DNA from: Plantago major
Taxonomy: Eukaryota; Streptophyta; Magnoliopsida; Lamiales; Plantaginaceae
Length of the DNA stretch: 64,000 nt
Direction: 5' to 3'
Assembly (NCBI GenBank): GCA_026545765.1
Contig: CM048842.1
Span: forward strand, 47,439,431 to 47,503,430
The translations under genes were made by a program, and so were the position numbers. A model generated the notes under the pieces. That model searched no databases. It saw only the letters and a program-made list of their open reading frames with translations, and had not been told where the DNA came from. Numbering within the stretch: position 1 is the first letter of the stretch; the number at the start of each line of letters is the position of its first letter. Positions 10,357 through 22,104 of the stretch are shown here, piece after piece.

Positions 10357-11839
10357 TCACCCCTGCTGAGACAACACTATGGTTGGTCATTCTATACAGT
10401 CGTTCTTACACTATTCATTGCTAGGGACTAGCACTTGTTTAGGTTTGGGGAGGTGGTCGATTGTATCTTTAGCTAAAGTTGTCTCGTTTTGTACTTTATT
10501 TCTGATATTCGTACTCTATTTCGTACTCTGTTTTTATTTTTTATTTATATGTATTCTGCAAGTGGTATGTTAGCCACTTGTTTGTGTTATGTGATTGTGG
10601 TGGTATGTTAGCCACCTTTCTGTGTTAGTTATATATTTCCTTTCCAGTTGAGTCTAGTTTAGATGTTAGTACTTTCATTTTCTTTTGTGGTGAGTCTGAC
10701 TCAATCACCAAGTCGAACGTCTATTGCGAATGGTAAATTCTCTTGCTGCTTACGTTTTGTTTGATGTCTAGCTAGAAGTAGCGTAGTAGGCTTTTAATCC
10801 TGCAAGGTCGTTTCTCTTGTAAATAGCAAGTCTGGTTAGCCCTGTAGTCCAAAATCCTGTGAGGAGCCTAGCCGAAGAAAAAATATTGTATCGGCACCTG
10901 TTATTGTGTGATTTCCTGGGATGTGCAAGTTTTTACGTATTACTTGCGCATTTTCATACTTATGTGTACTTAGTTTCGTTGGGGATGACGAACGACATGA
11001 TTTACTTTGCGGATTTTATTTTCCCCCGTTCTGTCGAACTGGTTTGGGAGAGGATTGTTCACTATGAATGTTACGAGCTGTTATAATTGTGCTGCAAAAT
11101 CTATTTACTGCTCCCTAAGCTTTTGATATTTGAATCTCGGGGTGGATCTATGGTCTTCATTGATCACCGTTAGTCGTGTTAGGCGTGTTTCAAATACTAC
11201 TTGTATACCGGTGTGGCCTTAAAAAGCCATATGTCCGTGAGGGTTGATGGCACGTATACCAAACTGACATGCACAAAAGTGCGGACTTTCGGTAAAATAG
11301 ACACCTGCAAAAAATTGAGATTAAAAGAGCCCAGGTGGCCATGCACTGAATTCAGTGAAGCATTATGAGATCTGATGTTGTTTTGAAATGGATGAGGGGA
11401 GTAGTTTTAGTTTTTCGATTTTATGGAGGAATACAGTCATGTGCCAAAGTCCCTTTCGACTCAATGAGACGAGTACAACAGCATAAGATATTTGAGGCAT
11501 CCTTGTGACGAAAGTCATCTTCCCAGTTTACTTTTTGAGCTATACCCTGTATGGATACTTCCATGAGAGTGAGTGATACACTTTATACACCTGCGAGGGA
11601 ATAGCGGGCTAGGCCAAACTGTTATTTACTTGAGAAACGATCGTGTCTGATTACCTGCTTACTATTTCTGCCAAGGTCAGGTTGAGAACAAAATTTTTGC
11701 ATCCTGTGAATTTAATATTTTCAATGGTAGATTCGGTCGCTTGGGAATTTGACTCTTAGTCTGTTTACATGGTTTAGAGTCTAGTGTGTTTAAGTTGTGT
11801 GTTTGCTCGAGGACGAGCAAAGGTTCGGTTTGGGGATTT
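10357..11839 (+). other. Non-coding 3' region of the Athila/LARD-like element
   Basis: No credible ORF. Short T-rich repeats (GGTATGTTAGCCAC twice near 10563-10615) occur. It ends with the GAGGACGAGCAAAGG motif and the purine tract just before the LTR at 11840. Confidence 0.5.
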
Positions 11840-12785
11840 TGATGAGACAATATTCTAACGTCTCATTTGGTCCTTTTTAGCGGTCTTTGTAAGTCTTTGT
11901 CTTTAGTTTTGTAGTCTTTTTAGTTCGTTTTTACGCTTTGATGTTTTGTTTACATTTTGTAGTAATCGATGTCTTTTGAGTTAAATGAGAACAAGCTGCT
12001 TAGCATGGCTCGCCGCGGCGAGGGATTCAGTCCGTCGCGGCGAGATTTTACAAGCTTGGAGCTAGAACTTGCAAGAAGGCTCGCCGCGGTGAGGAAATCA
12101 GTCCGCCGCGGCGAGATTTAGCGAATGGTTATCTTCTATGATTAAAGAAGGCTCGCCGCGGTGAAGGAATTGGTCCGCCGCGTCGATATTTTGCGAATGA
12201 AGTTCCTGTCTTGAAGATTGTAGCTTGCATGGCGAAGATTTTCCTTGTGCGAAATTCTCGAGAGCTATATATTTTTGATTAAGAAGGCTACTTGTAGAAC
12301 GCATGAGATCAGAGTTTTATTTTCCTTATTAGATTAGATTTTTGATTCTTTTTTTTTCATACTTCTTTTAACCTAGTTTTTGGAAAAAGCTCTTAGATTC
12401 AGACATTGACAGAGAGACATCTTTGGAGCTTGGTTATTCATTGATTTTACTCATCAGGATTATTGGTATTGATTTCTCCATTGCTTTCTTCTTTACAATT
12501 CCTTGTTTATCTTTATCGATTGAATTGTATGTTATTGCATGCGAGTTTATCATCTATGTTTCGTATGATTATTACCATGAATCTCTGTATGCAATTACCA
12601 TGTAATACGACTCATTGGAGCTTTTGCACTCGATCGAGAGCTTATGACTCGGTGGAGCTGCAATTTGCAACTCCACGAGTAATACCGACTCCGACTAGAG
12701 CTCCATAAGTTGTGTTACACAACTCCGATCATCTTCTTCGTTGAATCTGTGATGATTTGATTGTTATTTGTTCTCGGTTCATAGT
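11840..12785 (+). repeat. 3' LTR of the Athila/LARD-like element (right end approximate)
   Basis: Begins TGATGAGACAATATTC directly after the purine tract. The right end is put near TTCTCGGTTCA or TAGTTTCA (12781-12789), because the following sequence is AT-rich and unlike it. No 5' LTR is in the window to confirm the boundary. Confidence 0.5.
12006..12196 (+). repeat. GC-rich triplicated palindromic motif in the LTR
   Basis: Three units spaced about 72 bp, each with GGCTCGCCGCGG(C/T)GA followed about 15 bp later by GTCCG(T/C)CGCGGCGA. The core GCTCGCCGCGGCGAG is nearly self-complementary. It is CpG-dense in an otherwise AT-rich LTR. Confidence 0.8.
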
Positions 12786-13840
12786 TTCAGGGACTAAATT
12801 TAAATTTTTGGAAACTCAAAACCCTTACAATTGAAAATTTAACAAACTTAATTGCAAAATTAAAAAAAGTTATTGGGACTAAATTGAACTTTTAAAAAAA
12901 TGGATAATAACTAGTTGGGCCCAAAAAAATTTTGGATATTTATTTGACCCCGAATTACATCAACTTCCCCAAATTTGTTTACATTAATTACATCCAAGTC
13001 CAGTAACCTTTGGTGACTAAATAAATGAGGAAAAAAGAAAATCAAAAACAAAATAAAATAGAGAAAAAGAAATTAAGAAAGTCTAAAATCAATTAATTCA
13101 ATGGCAATTTTGTTATTATTTCCAACTTCATATGACACATCAGCAAAAGCCAGAGCCATGTCATCAGAAGGTTTGACTTTTGGGCCTATTTGTAATATCG
13201 AAATTCCCTCAGTACAAAATTTTGGATGCAACTGTTATTGTTCGAATAGAAGGGGTGAATCTGTTATTGCCACCAATTTAAGGGGTACCATAAGAAATTT
13301 GCCCTATATATTATGAAGCAATAAATGTTTTGAGTTTCTTAATTAAGTCAAATGTATAATAATCCTAAACTTGCATTTTCAAACAAATGGTTTCATCAGA
13401 AAAAACATGAGGGGTAAAATTGATTTTTGCGAAAAGTCACCGAAATTGTATTTCAATATGATATTTGAAACGTTGTGGACCTAATCGTTTAGTGGATATT
13501 TAAAAAGGGTGGTATATGGTATTTTCCAAAAATTTTTAATAAAACATAATTATTAATCCAAAAGAAATTATAAATTTTAGGGATAATTTCTTTTTTGGTT
13601 CCCTTTAAATTTGGTCCAATTACAGATTTATCATCCGATTGACGAGAATTAGAAATTCATCCCCGAACCCTATTTTCGTTGACCATCTTGCTTACATCAG
13701 CTTTCTCTCTCTCCATGTGCAATTAATTTTCTCTCTTCAATAAAGAAATGCTAAATTAAATTAAAATTTAATATATAATTAAGTAAAGCAAAAAGAAAAT
13801 GTGGTTAGTGAGCTGGATGTAATTAACATTCAATAATTCA
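12786..13840 (+). other. Intergenic AT-rich stretch
   Basis: I see no gene. The small open frame at 13101-13316 has no domain features and atypical composition. The sequence left of 13846 continues right of 29756 once copia B and one TSD copy are removed. Confidence 0.5.
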
Positions 13841-13845
13841 GGTAT

Positions 13846-15526
13846 TGTTAGATATTTTGTTAGAATATCTGTTTAGATTTTGTTCAGCAACATGATGACT
13901 TATCTTAGTCTCAGAAAGGTGATTAGTACTCTTGGTTCACTTGAACATTGTAAAAGAGGAAACTCACTAAGTATGATAGTCTAGCTAATCTTGTATAGGA
14001 TGTTAGGTCTCAAAATGTAATTTTTATTTTATGAAGAGAAGACCAAGAAGAACACATCCAAGCAGAAAGCTCAACAACTTCTAGATTTGAAGAAAACTGC
14101 ACAAGATTACTGAATCTGTTATTCAGATATCTTAGCCAGATATCTTGTAGACGCGAACAGTTTCAAACAAACTATGTCACAAGAGATATCTGAGAAATGA
14201 GATACATATCTGAAAACAAGGAAAGTGTCCACAAATATCTATTCCCAGATACCTTGAGCATTAACCACGTTTCTGAAAGAGAAACATATATTGCAAACAA
14301 AGCTGTTTCAATAAATACAAGTGGTATCTGAAGAATGAAGATAAGGATGTGCAAAGTATCTGACAACAAGTCTAGTCTCTGATACAAAGCATAGTTCCGT
14401 TGACACTGCAGGACAAAAAGTATAGTACAATGCATTTAATGCACGGACAGAGATGTCTAAGTAAAAGCAACGGCAACTTCTGAGAAGAAGACAAAATCTG
14501 CTACAGTACTATACACAGATATCGATAGTTCGAATTTGAGCCTAACGGATACTATTCAAACGGTACTCAAATTCATCTATAAATATCAACACTTAGACAG
14601 CTTGAGAGACACACACTGCATACGCTGAAACATAGAACTCTAAACATCCTACTCTCTCAAAGCAACTTACTTATCCTCAAAGCTTTCTGTTGCGACCAAA
14701 GCTTTTGATCTTGAGTAAACACTGAAGTTCTAAGTGTCCTGATCCTAAACAAGCAAAGCTATCTGTGAAGGAGTTGAATGAAAAGATCAACTATCTGAGA
14801 TTCATTCTCTCGAACATATATCATAAGACTTGGGTCAGTATAAAATCGAACAAGATACCATACGCTGTAAAGTGTATTAAGTAACTTAGTTCACAGAGCT
14901 ATCTGAATAACTGAAAAGTTATTAAGACGCTCATCTGACAACTCAAACCGAAACCTACACCAAAACCGGCGTGGAGTACAGGAAGTACTTAGTTTGAAAA
15001 ATCAGGGAATAACTCCAAGGTTACCGGAGTATTTGAAGTACTTGATTTGAAAACTAAGGAATAACTCCAAGGTTATTGAGTATAGGAAGTACTTAGCTTG
15101 GGAAGCTAGGGAATAACTCCAAGGTTATTGAGTATAGGAAGTACTTGGCTGAAGAAGCTAGGGAACAACTCAGGGGGAACATTTGGTTGGGAACCAATTG
15201 TTCAGAATCTTAGAATAGGATTATTGTAAGGTTATCTCAATTATCTGTTCTAGTGAATTCTAGGTCTCTGATAGACCGAAGTGGATTAGTTGGAGGATTA
15301 CGCCACCTCCAGATACCACTATACTTGCTGTGTTATTTACGTTTCTGTATTTACATTTCAGCAACACACACACTAACTGCTTTACGCACTTATCTTTATT
15401 AAGTCTTCCGCACTGATTCTAAGTATCGGATATCCATTGACATCCGAGAAATAGTTGTTATCGACAAAGTTTTAAAGACTATTCACCCCCCTCTAGTCTT
15501 TTACTTTCTTGTTATCTGGACCAACA
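13846..15526 (+). repeat. 5' LTR of copia B
   Basis: 1681 bp, TGTTAGATATTTTG to GGACCAACA. A TATA box (CTATAAATATC) begins at 14578. It is rich in ATATCTG-type motifs and has the 53-bp minisatellite at about 14975-15175. Confidence 0.95.
15426..15447 (+). other. U5 hairpin in the copia B 5' LTR
   Basis: TCGGAT (15426-15431) pairs with ATCCGA (15442-15447). In the 3' LTR the same place reads TCAGAT/ATCTGA (29646-29651 with 29664-29669): a G-C pair replaced by A-T on both arms between the two LTRs of one element. Confidence 0.6.
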
Positions 15527-15528
15527 AG

Positions 15529-15540
15529 TGGTATCAGAGC
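15529..15540 (+). promoter_or_regulatory. Primer binding site of copia B
   Basis: TGGTATCAGAGC lies two bases after the LTR end; complementary to the 3' end of initiator methionine tRNA. Confidence 0.9.
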
Positions 15541-15642
15541 GGAGAGGTTCACCGATATACCTTTGAACCTAGATCCCCAGATAGGTGAAGGAACTTTGTC
15601 CACTTTTGAGGATTATTTAATTTGTGTGTTAAGTGTGCAGGT

Positions 15643-18146
15643 ATGTCTCTGAGTGATGCACCCGTTCTCAAACCAAAGAACTATGAGAAATGGAAAAATA
15701 ACATGATGCTCCACCTTGAAGCCATAAGTGACGAGATGATCGAAGTAATAAAGAATGGCCCAATAGTCATTCAACAACTTAAACAAGTCATGGAGGTTTC
15801 GAGTGGAAGAGACAGAGATCAAAGCGAAGAATCTTCACAAACAGATGCGTCAACTAGTGGAAGATCTACTGGTCAAGTTATTTTCGAACCAAAGCCCAGA
15901 GAACTCTGGACATCGGAAGATGCCAAGAGGAATCGTCTGGATGGTCAAGCTCGTAACATCATCATCAGATCGACACCAGAGCACATACGATTAAAGCTGT
16001 GGTGCTAAACGGCAAAAGTTGCGGTAGGCGATTGAAGAAATCATGCGGAATCGAAAACCAAAGAAAACAAGTTCGAAGTTCTCAAGCTGAAATTTCAAAA
16101 TTTCAAGCAAGGACCCACTGAAACTCTGGAAGAACTTGATTTCAGATTTACCACTCTCATGAGTGATATGGCAGCACTTGGGGAAACAATAAATACTCTC
16201 AGTCAGAGAAGATTAAGACTATTGTCAGAAGTCTTAATCACAACTGGGAGCATACTAAATTCTTTTATTTCAACCAAGGTATGCCAAATATCACTCCAGT
16301 GGAACTTTTCTCTCATCTTGCTACTGTTGACTATGAGACAACTCAGAGAGAACAAACAACTGAAAAGTTGCAGAATGTTGCTCTAGTTACTCAAGGAACT
16401 TCTGAAAAGAAGAAAAGCAAGGAGGAGACTGAGGATGCCTTTGCTGCAAAGCAAATGAGCAAATTTGTTAGTCGAGAAATTGAGAGAAGAAAAGCCAAAG
16501 AAAAGCTGAAAAAGCATCTAGGCTCAAACTATCACCAGTACAAAAATATGCAAAGCTCGCTGAACAAGCCAGCTCAGAAAGCATCATGTACTGAGGAAGC
16601 AGAAATTGGAAACGATATATGTTTCTACTGTCAAAAACCTGGTCACTTCAAGAAGGATTGTCCTGCCTTCAACAAACTAAAGACAGGTGACAGAAAAGAT
16701 AGAAGAATCTTCAGAAGAAGCCAGAAAGCTTTACTAACTGAAGAGAGAAAGAAAATCCAAATTAAATTGGATGCTCTAAACGTTGAGACAGATTCTGAAG
16801 ATGACAATTCAGATGATTCAACCTTACCATCACCAGAATTGTGTGGAGTTACTCACGATGTAATCGACTTCGGCCTCAAGAAGAATGAAATGTGTGGAGT
16901 TGCTGAGATTGATGGACCAGACATCTCTAACATTGAAAACTGTCTTATGGCTGATGAGGTAACACATACTTCATGCTATACTTATGAAAGTGATGAAGAA
17001 GAAATCAAAGATCTAGAAAATCTCAGAAAGGAACTCGATATCTATGAAAGAGAATTTCTAATGATCCGAGCTAGAGCCGAAAATCTTGAAGAGGAAAAGA
17101 GTTTTCTTGAAAAGGAAAATTCTAAATTGGCTAAGATATCTGAGAAAAGGGATGCTGAAAATGCATTTCTCAAAGCTCAGATATCTGAGACTGAAAAGTC
17201 ACATAAAGAAGCAATGGCTGAATTGCAAAAGAAAGTTGAAGATCTTCTTTCTGAAAATAAGGAACTCAAAAAGAAAGAAGTATCTTTTCAATCTTATGCC
17301 AAAGCTAGTGACACTCTTACTGAAGTACAATCTCACCTAAGAGATCCTTCAGAAAAGAAAGGACTTGGGCTGAACACACAAACAGAATGTTCTAATACTC
17401 TGAATAAGAGTAAGGAAAGAAAAATGTTTGTAAGTACTCAGCAAGATGGTTCCCATACAATCTATAGTATTGGTCACAAGACGAATATTGTAGACAAAGG
17501 AAAGGCAGTTGCGACTAAACCTTTGTGGGAAAAACAAGTCAAAAACACAACTGGTGGGCACGTCTCTGAAAAGAAACACAACACTGAAAAGTGTAAACAC
17601 CCACAGTGCTATGTCTCTCAAAAAGGTAGAATTGCAGGAGCTGGCACATTCTCCTATGTAACTTTTTCTGGAAAGAAACTGGATCAACCAGAGACTAGCA
17701 AAGCTGCTGAGAAAAGATCTCAGATAGCTTCAAGTGCTCGAAACGGTATTGGCTACAAAGGCATCGGAAAACAACTTGCTCATGAATACAAGCAGGAGCA
17801 AGAACGATGGCTGAAAGCTAGAATTTCTCTAAGCAATTATCAGAAGTGGAAGTTAAATCAAGCCACTGAAAATCTGAATGCCAGGGCTAGAAGAAATCTG
17901 GCTAGGAAAGAGAAGTTTGCTGAAAAGCAAACTCAGAAACCTAACAGGTATCTGAAAGCACCAAATGGAGCACCTAGGAACACACCAAGGAAGAAAATAA
18001 TTCTTAACAATGATAATCATTATATTAGAATTCCTCCTTACGTTCCTGTCAGACAAAAGCATATTTCAAAGAAATTCATTCAAAAATGGATTCCTACTGG
18101 AAGAACTTTTAATTCTGACGGTTCCATCAAAGAAATGAGAACCTAA
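15643..18146 (+). pseudogene. Copia B gag with long coiled-coil extension
   Basis: The start is ATG 15643 (MSLSDAPVLKPKNYEKW), 116 nt after the LTR. The capsid-like part breaks near 16008 and again near 16190 (frameshifts relative to copia A). From 16281 the frame is open for over 600 codons: CFYCQKPGHFKKDCP (CCHC knuckle, about 16620); acidic linker; a coiled coil rich in Glu/Lys/Leu (about 17000-17300); a second Cys/His cluster CKHPQCYVSQKGR (about 17590); and a basic C-terminus. It ends with TAA at 18144-18146, directly upstream of protease. Role when intact: particle assembly and RNA binding. The extension of about 450 residues after the knuckle is far longer than in ordinary copia gag. 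Confidence 0.88.
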
Positions 18147-18171
18147 TCTCCTGTTTCCTGTTGTGTGCAGA

Positions 18172-21100
18172 ATGCTTCCTGGACTAAAGCACAATGGCTA
18201 TTTGATAGTGGATGCGGAAAGCACATGACATGAGACAAAGCAAATCTGGTCGATTACAAAGCTTGCAACTCAGGACCAGATATCAGATTTGCTGGAGGAG
18301 ATTTAAATCCCTCTCTGGGATTTGGCAACGTCAAATTGGGGACTCTAACAATCACTGACGTATTCCATGTTAAGGATTTGAAATATAATCTATTTAGCAT
18401 GAGCCAGTTTGCAGACAAGGGTTTTACTATAAAATTCAAAGCTAAATACTGCAAACTAATTGACAATGAGTCAAAGCAGACAGTCTTGGTTGGTCGGTGA
18501 AAGGCGGTCTTTATGTTGCCAATTGGGCATCGCCACAATCGAAGAATGTCTCATGGTGAGTCAATCTGGTCACACAGAAGAGCACTGGTTATGGCACAAA
18601 AGAATGAGTCACTTGAACTTCAAAACTCTGAATAGACTTGCCAAGAAAGAGTTAGTGGTTGGTCTTCCCAGAACATCTTTCAGAGAGGATGGTATCTCTT
18701 CTGCCTGTCAGATGGGGAAACAATCTAAGATCTCTTTCAAGTCCAAAATCAGACACTCTAGTAATCGAAGTTTGTCAACCGATTACATAAAGGAGTTACA
18801 GACTGCAAAGGTATACAACACCAACTTTCCTCGTAAAGAACACCTCAACAAAATGGTGTTGCAGAAAGGAAAAGCAGAACCCTTAAAGAAGCCGCAAGAA
18901 CAATGCTAATGACGACCTTTGGAACAAGTGAAATTTATTGGGTGAAGTCGTAAACACGACTTGCTACACTCGTAATGTATGTTTGATAAACAAACACCAT
19001 GACAAGACCCCCTATGAAATCTTGGTTGGTAGACCCCCCAATATCAAACATCTGAGAGTATTTGGTTGTAGATGTTTTGTTCTTAACAATGGAAAAGAGT
19101 ATCTAAGAACATTTCAACCAAAGGCAGATGAAGGTGTTTTTCTTGGCTATTCCACAAACAGCAAAGCCTACAGAGTTTACAACAAAAGAACAAAGAAAAT
19201 TGAAGAATCAGTTCATGTTGTATTCTATGAAGGAAGAAAGAAAACACCTCCTATTGATGAACTCTCAGAAAGGTTCAAAGAATTACTACTGAGGAATTCT
19301 GAAGAAGAATCCTCTGAAAGGAAAAACATCATTATGGAAAGAGAGGATGACTCTGACGTAGAAAAGCATGAAATGCCTAGTAACAACCAGATGACTCATA
19401 CACATGATGAAAAATTTCCTAAGAAACTTCCAGAAATGGAACAGGTTACTGAGAACCTTCATCATGAAGAGGTATCTGAAAATAAGAATGCTGAAATGCA
19501 TGTCTCAGATATCTCTAACACTGAAAAAGTGTCAGATATCAATGACACCTCCCATATGTCAGATATCTCAGATACTGAAAAAGTATCAAATCAAAATCCT
19601 AGTGATTCACATTCAGATCACTTGGATATTGATCCTACTAGCACTAAACCTATGATCAAATGGATCAAAGATCATCCTACAAAGGATATAATTAGACCAA
19701 TTAATCAGGGTGTTAGGACTAGGAGAGCAATAGCTGAAAATGCTAACTCTCTCTTTGGATGTTTCATTTCAAATATTGAACCTAAAAATATTGAAGAAGC
19801 ACTAGGAGACCAAGACTGGATCTCTGCAATGCAAGAAGAATTGGATCAATTTGAGAGAAACAAAGTCTGGAAACTAGTTCCATTTGTAGAAGGAATATCT
19901 GTGATTGGAACTAAATGGGTTTTCAGAAACAAGATGAATGAATCTGGTGAAATAACCAGAAACAAAGCAAGATTGGTTGCGAGGATCTACCTGTGAAGGC
20001 TTAGATTTTGACGAGTCATATGCAGATTGCAGATTGGATGCAATACGACTCTTTCTAGCCTTTGCAGCTCATAAAGATTTCAAAGTTTATCAGATGGATG
20101 TCAAAAGTGCATTCTTAAATGGTGAACTTGCAGAAGAAGTTTATGTTGAGCAACCACCTGGCTTTGAAGTTTCCTCAGAAAGTAGAATGGTCTACAAACT
20201 ACAGAAAGCTCTGTATGGACTGAAACAGGCTCCAAGAGCGTGGTATGACACTTTGGCCAAATACCTTCTGGAAAGTGGTTTCAAGAAAGGAGAAGTTGAT
20301 AAAACTTTATTTACCTTAAATCATGATGGGAAACTACTCTTAGTTCAAGTATATGTTGATGACATCATATTTGGATCTAAGGACAAGCAACTTTGTAATG
20401 ACTTTGCAAATCTCATGAAAAACAAGTTTGAGATGAGCATGATGGGAGAATTGAATTATTTCCTAGGATTGCAAGTCAAGCAACTCAATGATGGAATATT
20501 CATTAGTCAAACAAAGTACGCGAAAGATATGCTCACAAAGTTTAATCTTAAGCTTTCTGAAAAGAATGCTAAGATACCTATGAGCATTGGAACCAAAATG
20601 ACCTATACTGAATCAGATAAGAGTGTTGAAGAACATAAGTATAGGAAATTGATAGGTTCACTACTTTACCTCACTGCAAGTAGACCTGATATTCAATATG
20701 CCGTTGGAGTGTGTGCTAGATTTCAGACAAATCCAATGCAAACACACTACAACACTGCTATGAAAATACTAAGGTATGTGAAGGGTACAGTAGATATAGG
20801 ATTGTGGTATCCTAAAGAAAGTGGATTGAGTTTAGCTGGGTACTCAGATGCTGATTATGCTGGATCATTGCTTGATAGGAAAAGCACCTCAGGAACTTGT
20901 CAGTTTCTGGGCACTAGACTTATCTCATGGTTTAGCAAGAAGAAAAACTCAATTGCAACTTCTACCACAGAGGCTGAATATATTGCTGCTGGTTGTTGTG
21001 CAACACAAATTCTGTGGATACAACAACAACTTAAAGACTATGGACTCGTTGAAAAGAAAACTCCCATTTTCTGTGACAACACAAGTGCTATTGAGATAAC

Positions 21101-21305
21101 ACAGAATCCTAAGTTTCATGTCAGAACAAAGCATATTGATGTTAGACATCACTTCATCAGAGACCATATAGAAAAAGGCAATATAGAGATACTCAAGATT
21201 GGCACTGAAGATCAACTTGCAGATATCTTCACTAAGCCACTACAAGAAAGTAGATTCTTAGCCTTAAGACATAGTCTTGGACTAATGGAACTACCAATGA
21301 ACTGA
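18172..21305 (+). pseudogene. Copia B pol: protease, partial integrase, RT, RNase H
   Basis: Protease WLFDSGCGKHMT at about 18198-18230 is followed by TGA (18231-18233) where copia A has GGA. The GAG-pre-integrase zinc region (LWHKRMSHLNFKTLNRL, CQMGKQ) lies at 18590-18730. The integrase core with the first two catalytic Asp residues is missing after about 18770; TPQQNGVAERK with the catalytic Glu follows out of frame (about 18835-18865). Integrase C-terminal part: 18938-19200. RT: 19800-20600 with [30 protein letters not shown] and catalytic YVDDII, broken by a frameshift near 19980. RNase H: 20830-21240 with [24 protein letters not shown] and HIDVRHHF. From 19977 the frame is intact to TGA 21303-21305. 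Confidence 0.9.
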
Positions 21306-22104
21306 AAAAGTTCAGATATCTGGAACGGGCATCCAGAGAAGAGATATCTGGAACAAGTATCCAGAAAAGAGAGAAGAGGTATCTAGAACGGGTATCCAGA
21401 AGTCAAAAAGGGTAAAGAGCAATAAGATAGCTTAAGATCTCTGAGACGGGAACTCAGATATCTAAATCATTCTATAAACGGGGAACACTAAAGAGAATAG
21501 TATAACTATGTGCAGTCAACTACTCTCTTGAAACTCGCATTATTTCTATCTTGATGAAAAACTTGGAAAAATCCTAAGTATAAGACAGATTCAGATGCGA
21601 ACAGTGTCCTTGCTCAAACAGAATTGTGATTCAGATAGCTAATAGCCAAAATTCATTAAATGGGCACAATTACATTTGTTGATTGTGATCATTGCTGGAG
21701 AAGCAATGGTGACCCTTGATGAATTCAAGCGCTTGATCTGAACGGCAGAAATTAATTCACAGTAAATAGTGGACTGTTGAAATCCAGACATGGCCCACTA
21801 AGCATTTAAAGCCGAACTAGCTTTTGCTCACGCCTGCGTGCAAATCACAGATACATACACACAAAATCAATTTGTATGTATTTGTCTGTTGAGATTCACT
21901 TGCTATATATATAGGATTTTGGCAAAGAAAATCACTTTTGCCTAATCCGAAATTTCAACTTGCTTCAAAATAGCAAAAACCTTGTTCTAATCCTCTGCAA
22001 CATCTCTAAAATCTCTGCAAATCTTGATTAAGTTTTTCTGAAAAGAATCACTCAATCAAATCTCTTTCAAACACAAGCTTCAAATCCCTATACTATATAA
22101 CGAG
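21306..22104 (+). promoter_or_regulatory. Spacer with internal promoter-like sequence before the post-pol gene
   Basis: The first 100 nt hold three tandem copies of a GATATCTGGAA / GGTATCCAGAA pair. At 21903-21914 is TATATATATAG, followed by a leader of about 190 nt rich in A, C and T, without ATG-initiated long frames, then ATG in the context AACGAGATGGCTTCC, close to the plant optimum. It looks like a stand-alone promoter and 5' UTR inside the element. Confidence 0.5.

Larger units (their letters stand above)
8674..12785 (+). mobile_element. Athila/LARD-like gypsy remnant with Transposase_32-type protein
   Basis: Contains a degenerate protein gene (9268-10356), a long non-coding stretch, the 3' signature GAGGACGAGCAAAGG followed by GGTTTGGGGATTTT (purine-rich tract before the LTR), and an LTR-like end from 11840. 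This 'ACGAGCAAAG ... TTTGGGGA' 3' end is characteristic of Athila-related and LARD elements in plants. The 5' end was disrupted by copia A at 8673, and no 5' LTR or primer site is visible. The right boundary is approximate. Confidence 0.6.

Noticed and set aside
13101-13316. 71-codon frame in the intergenic stretch
   Set aside because: No motif, no flanking gene signals, AT-rich surroundings.
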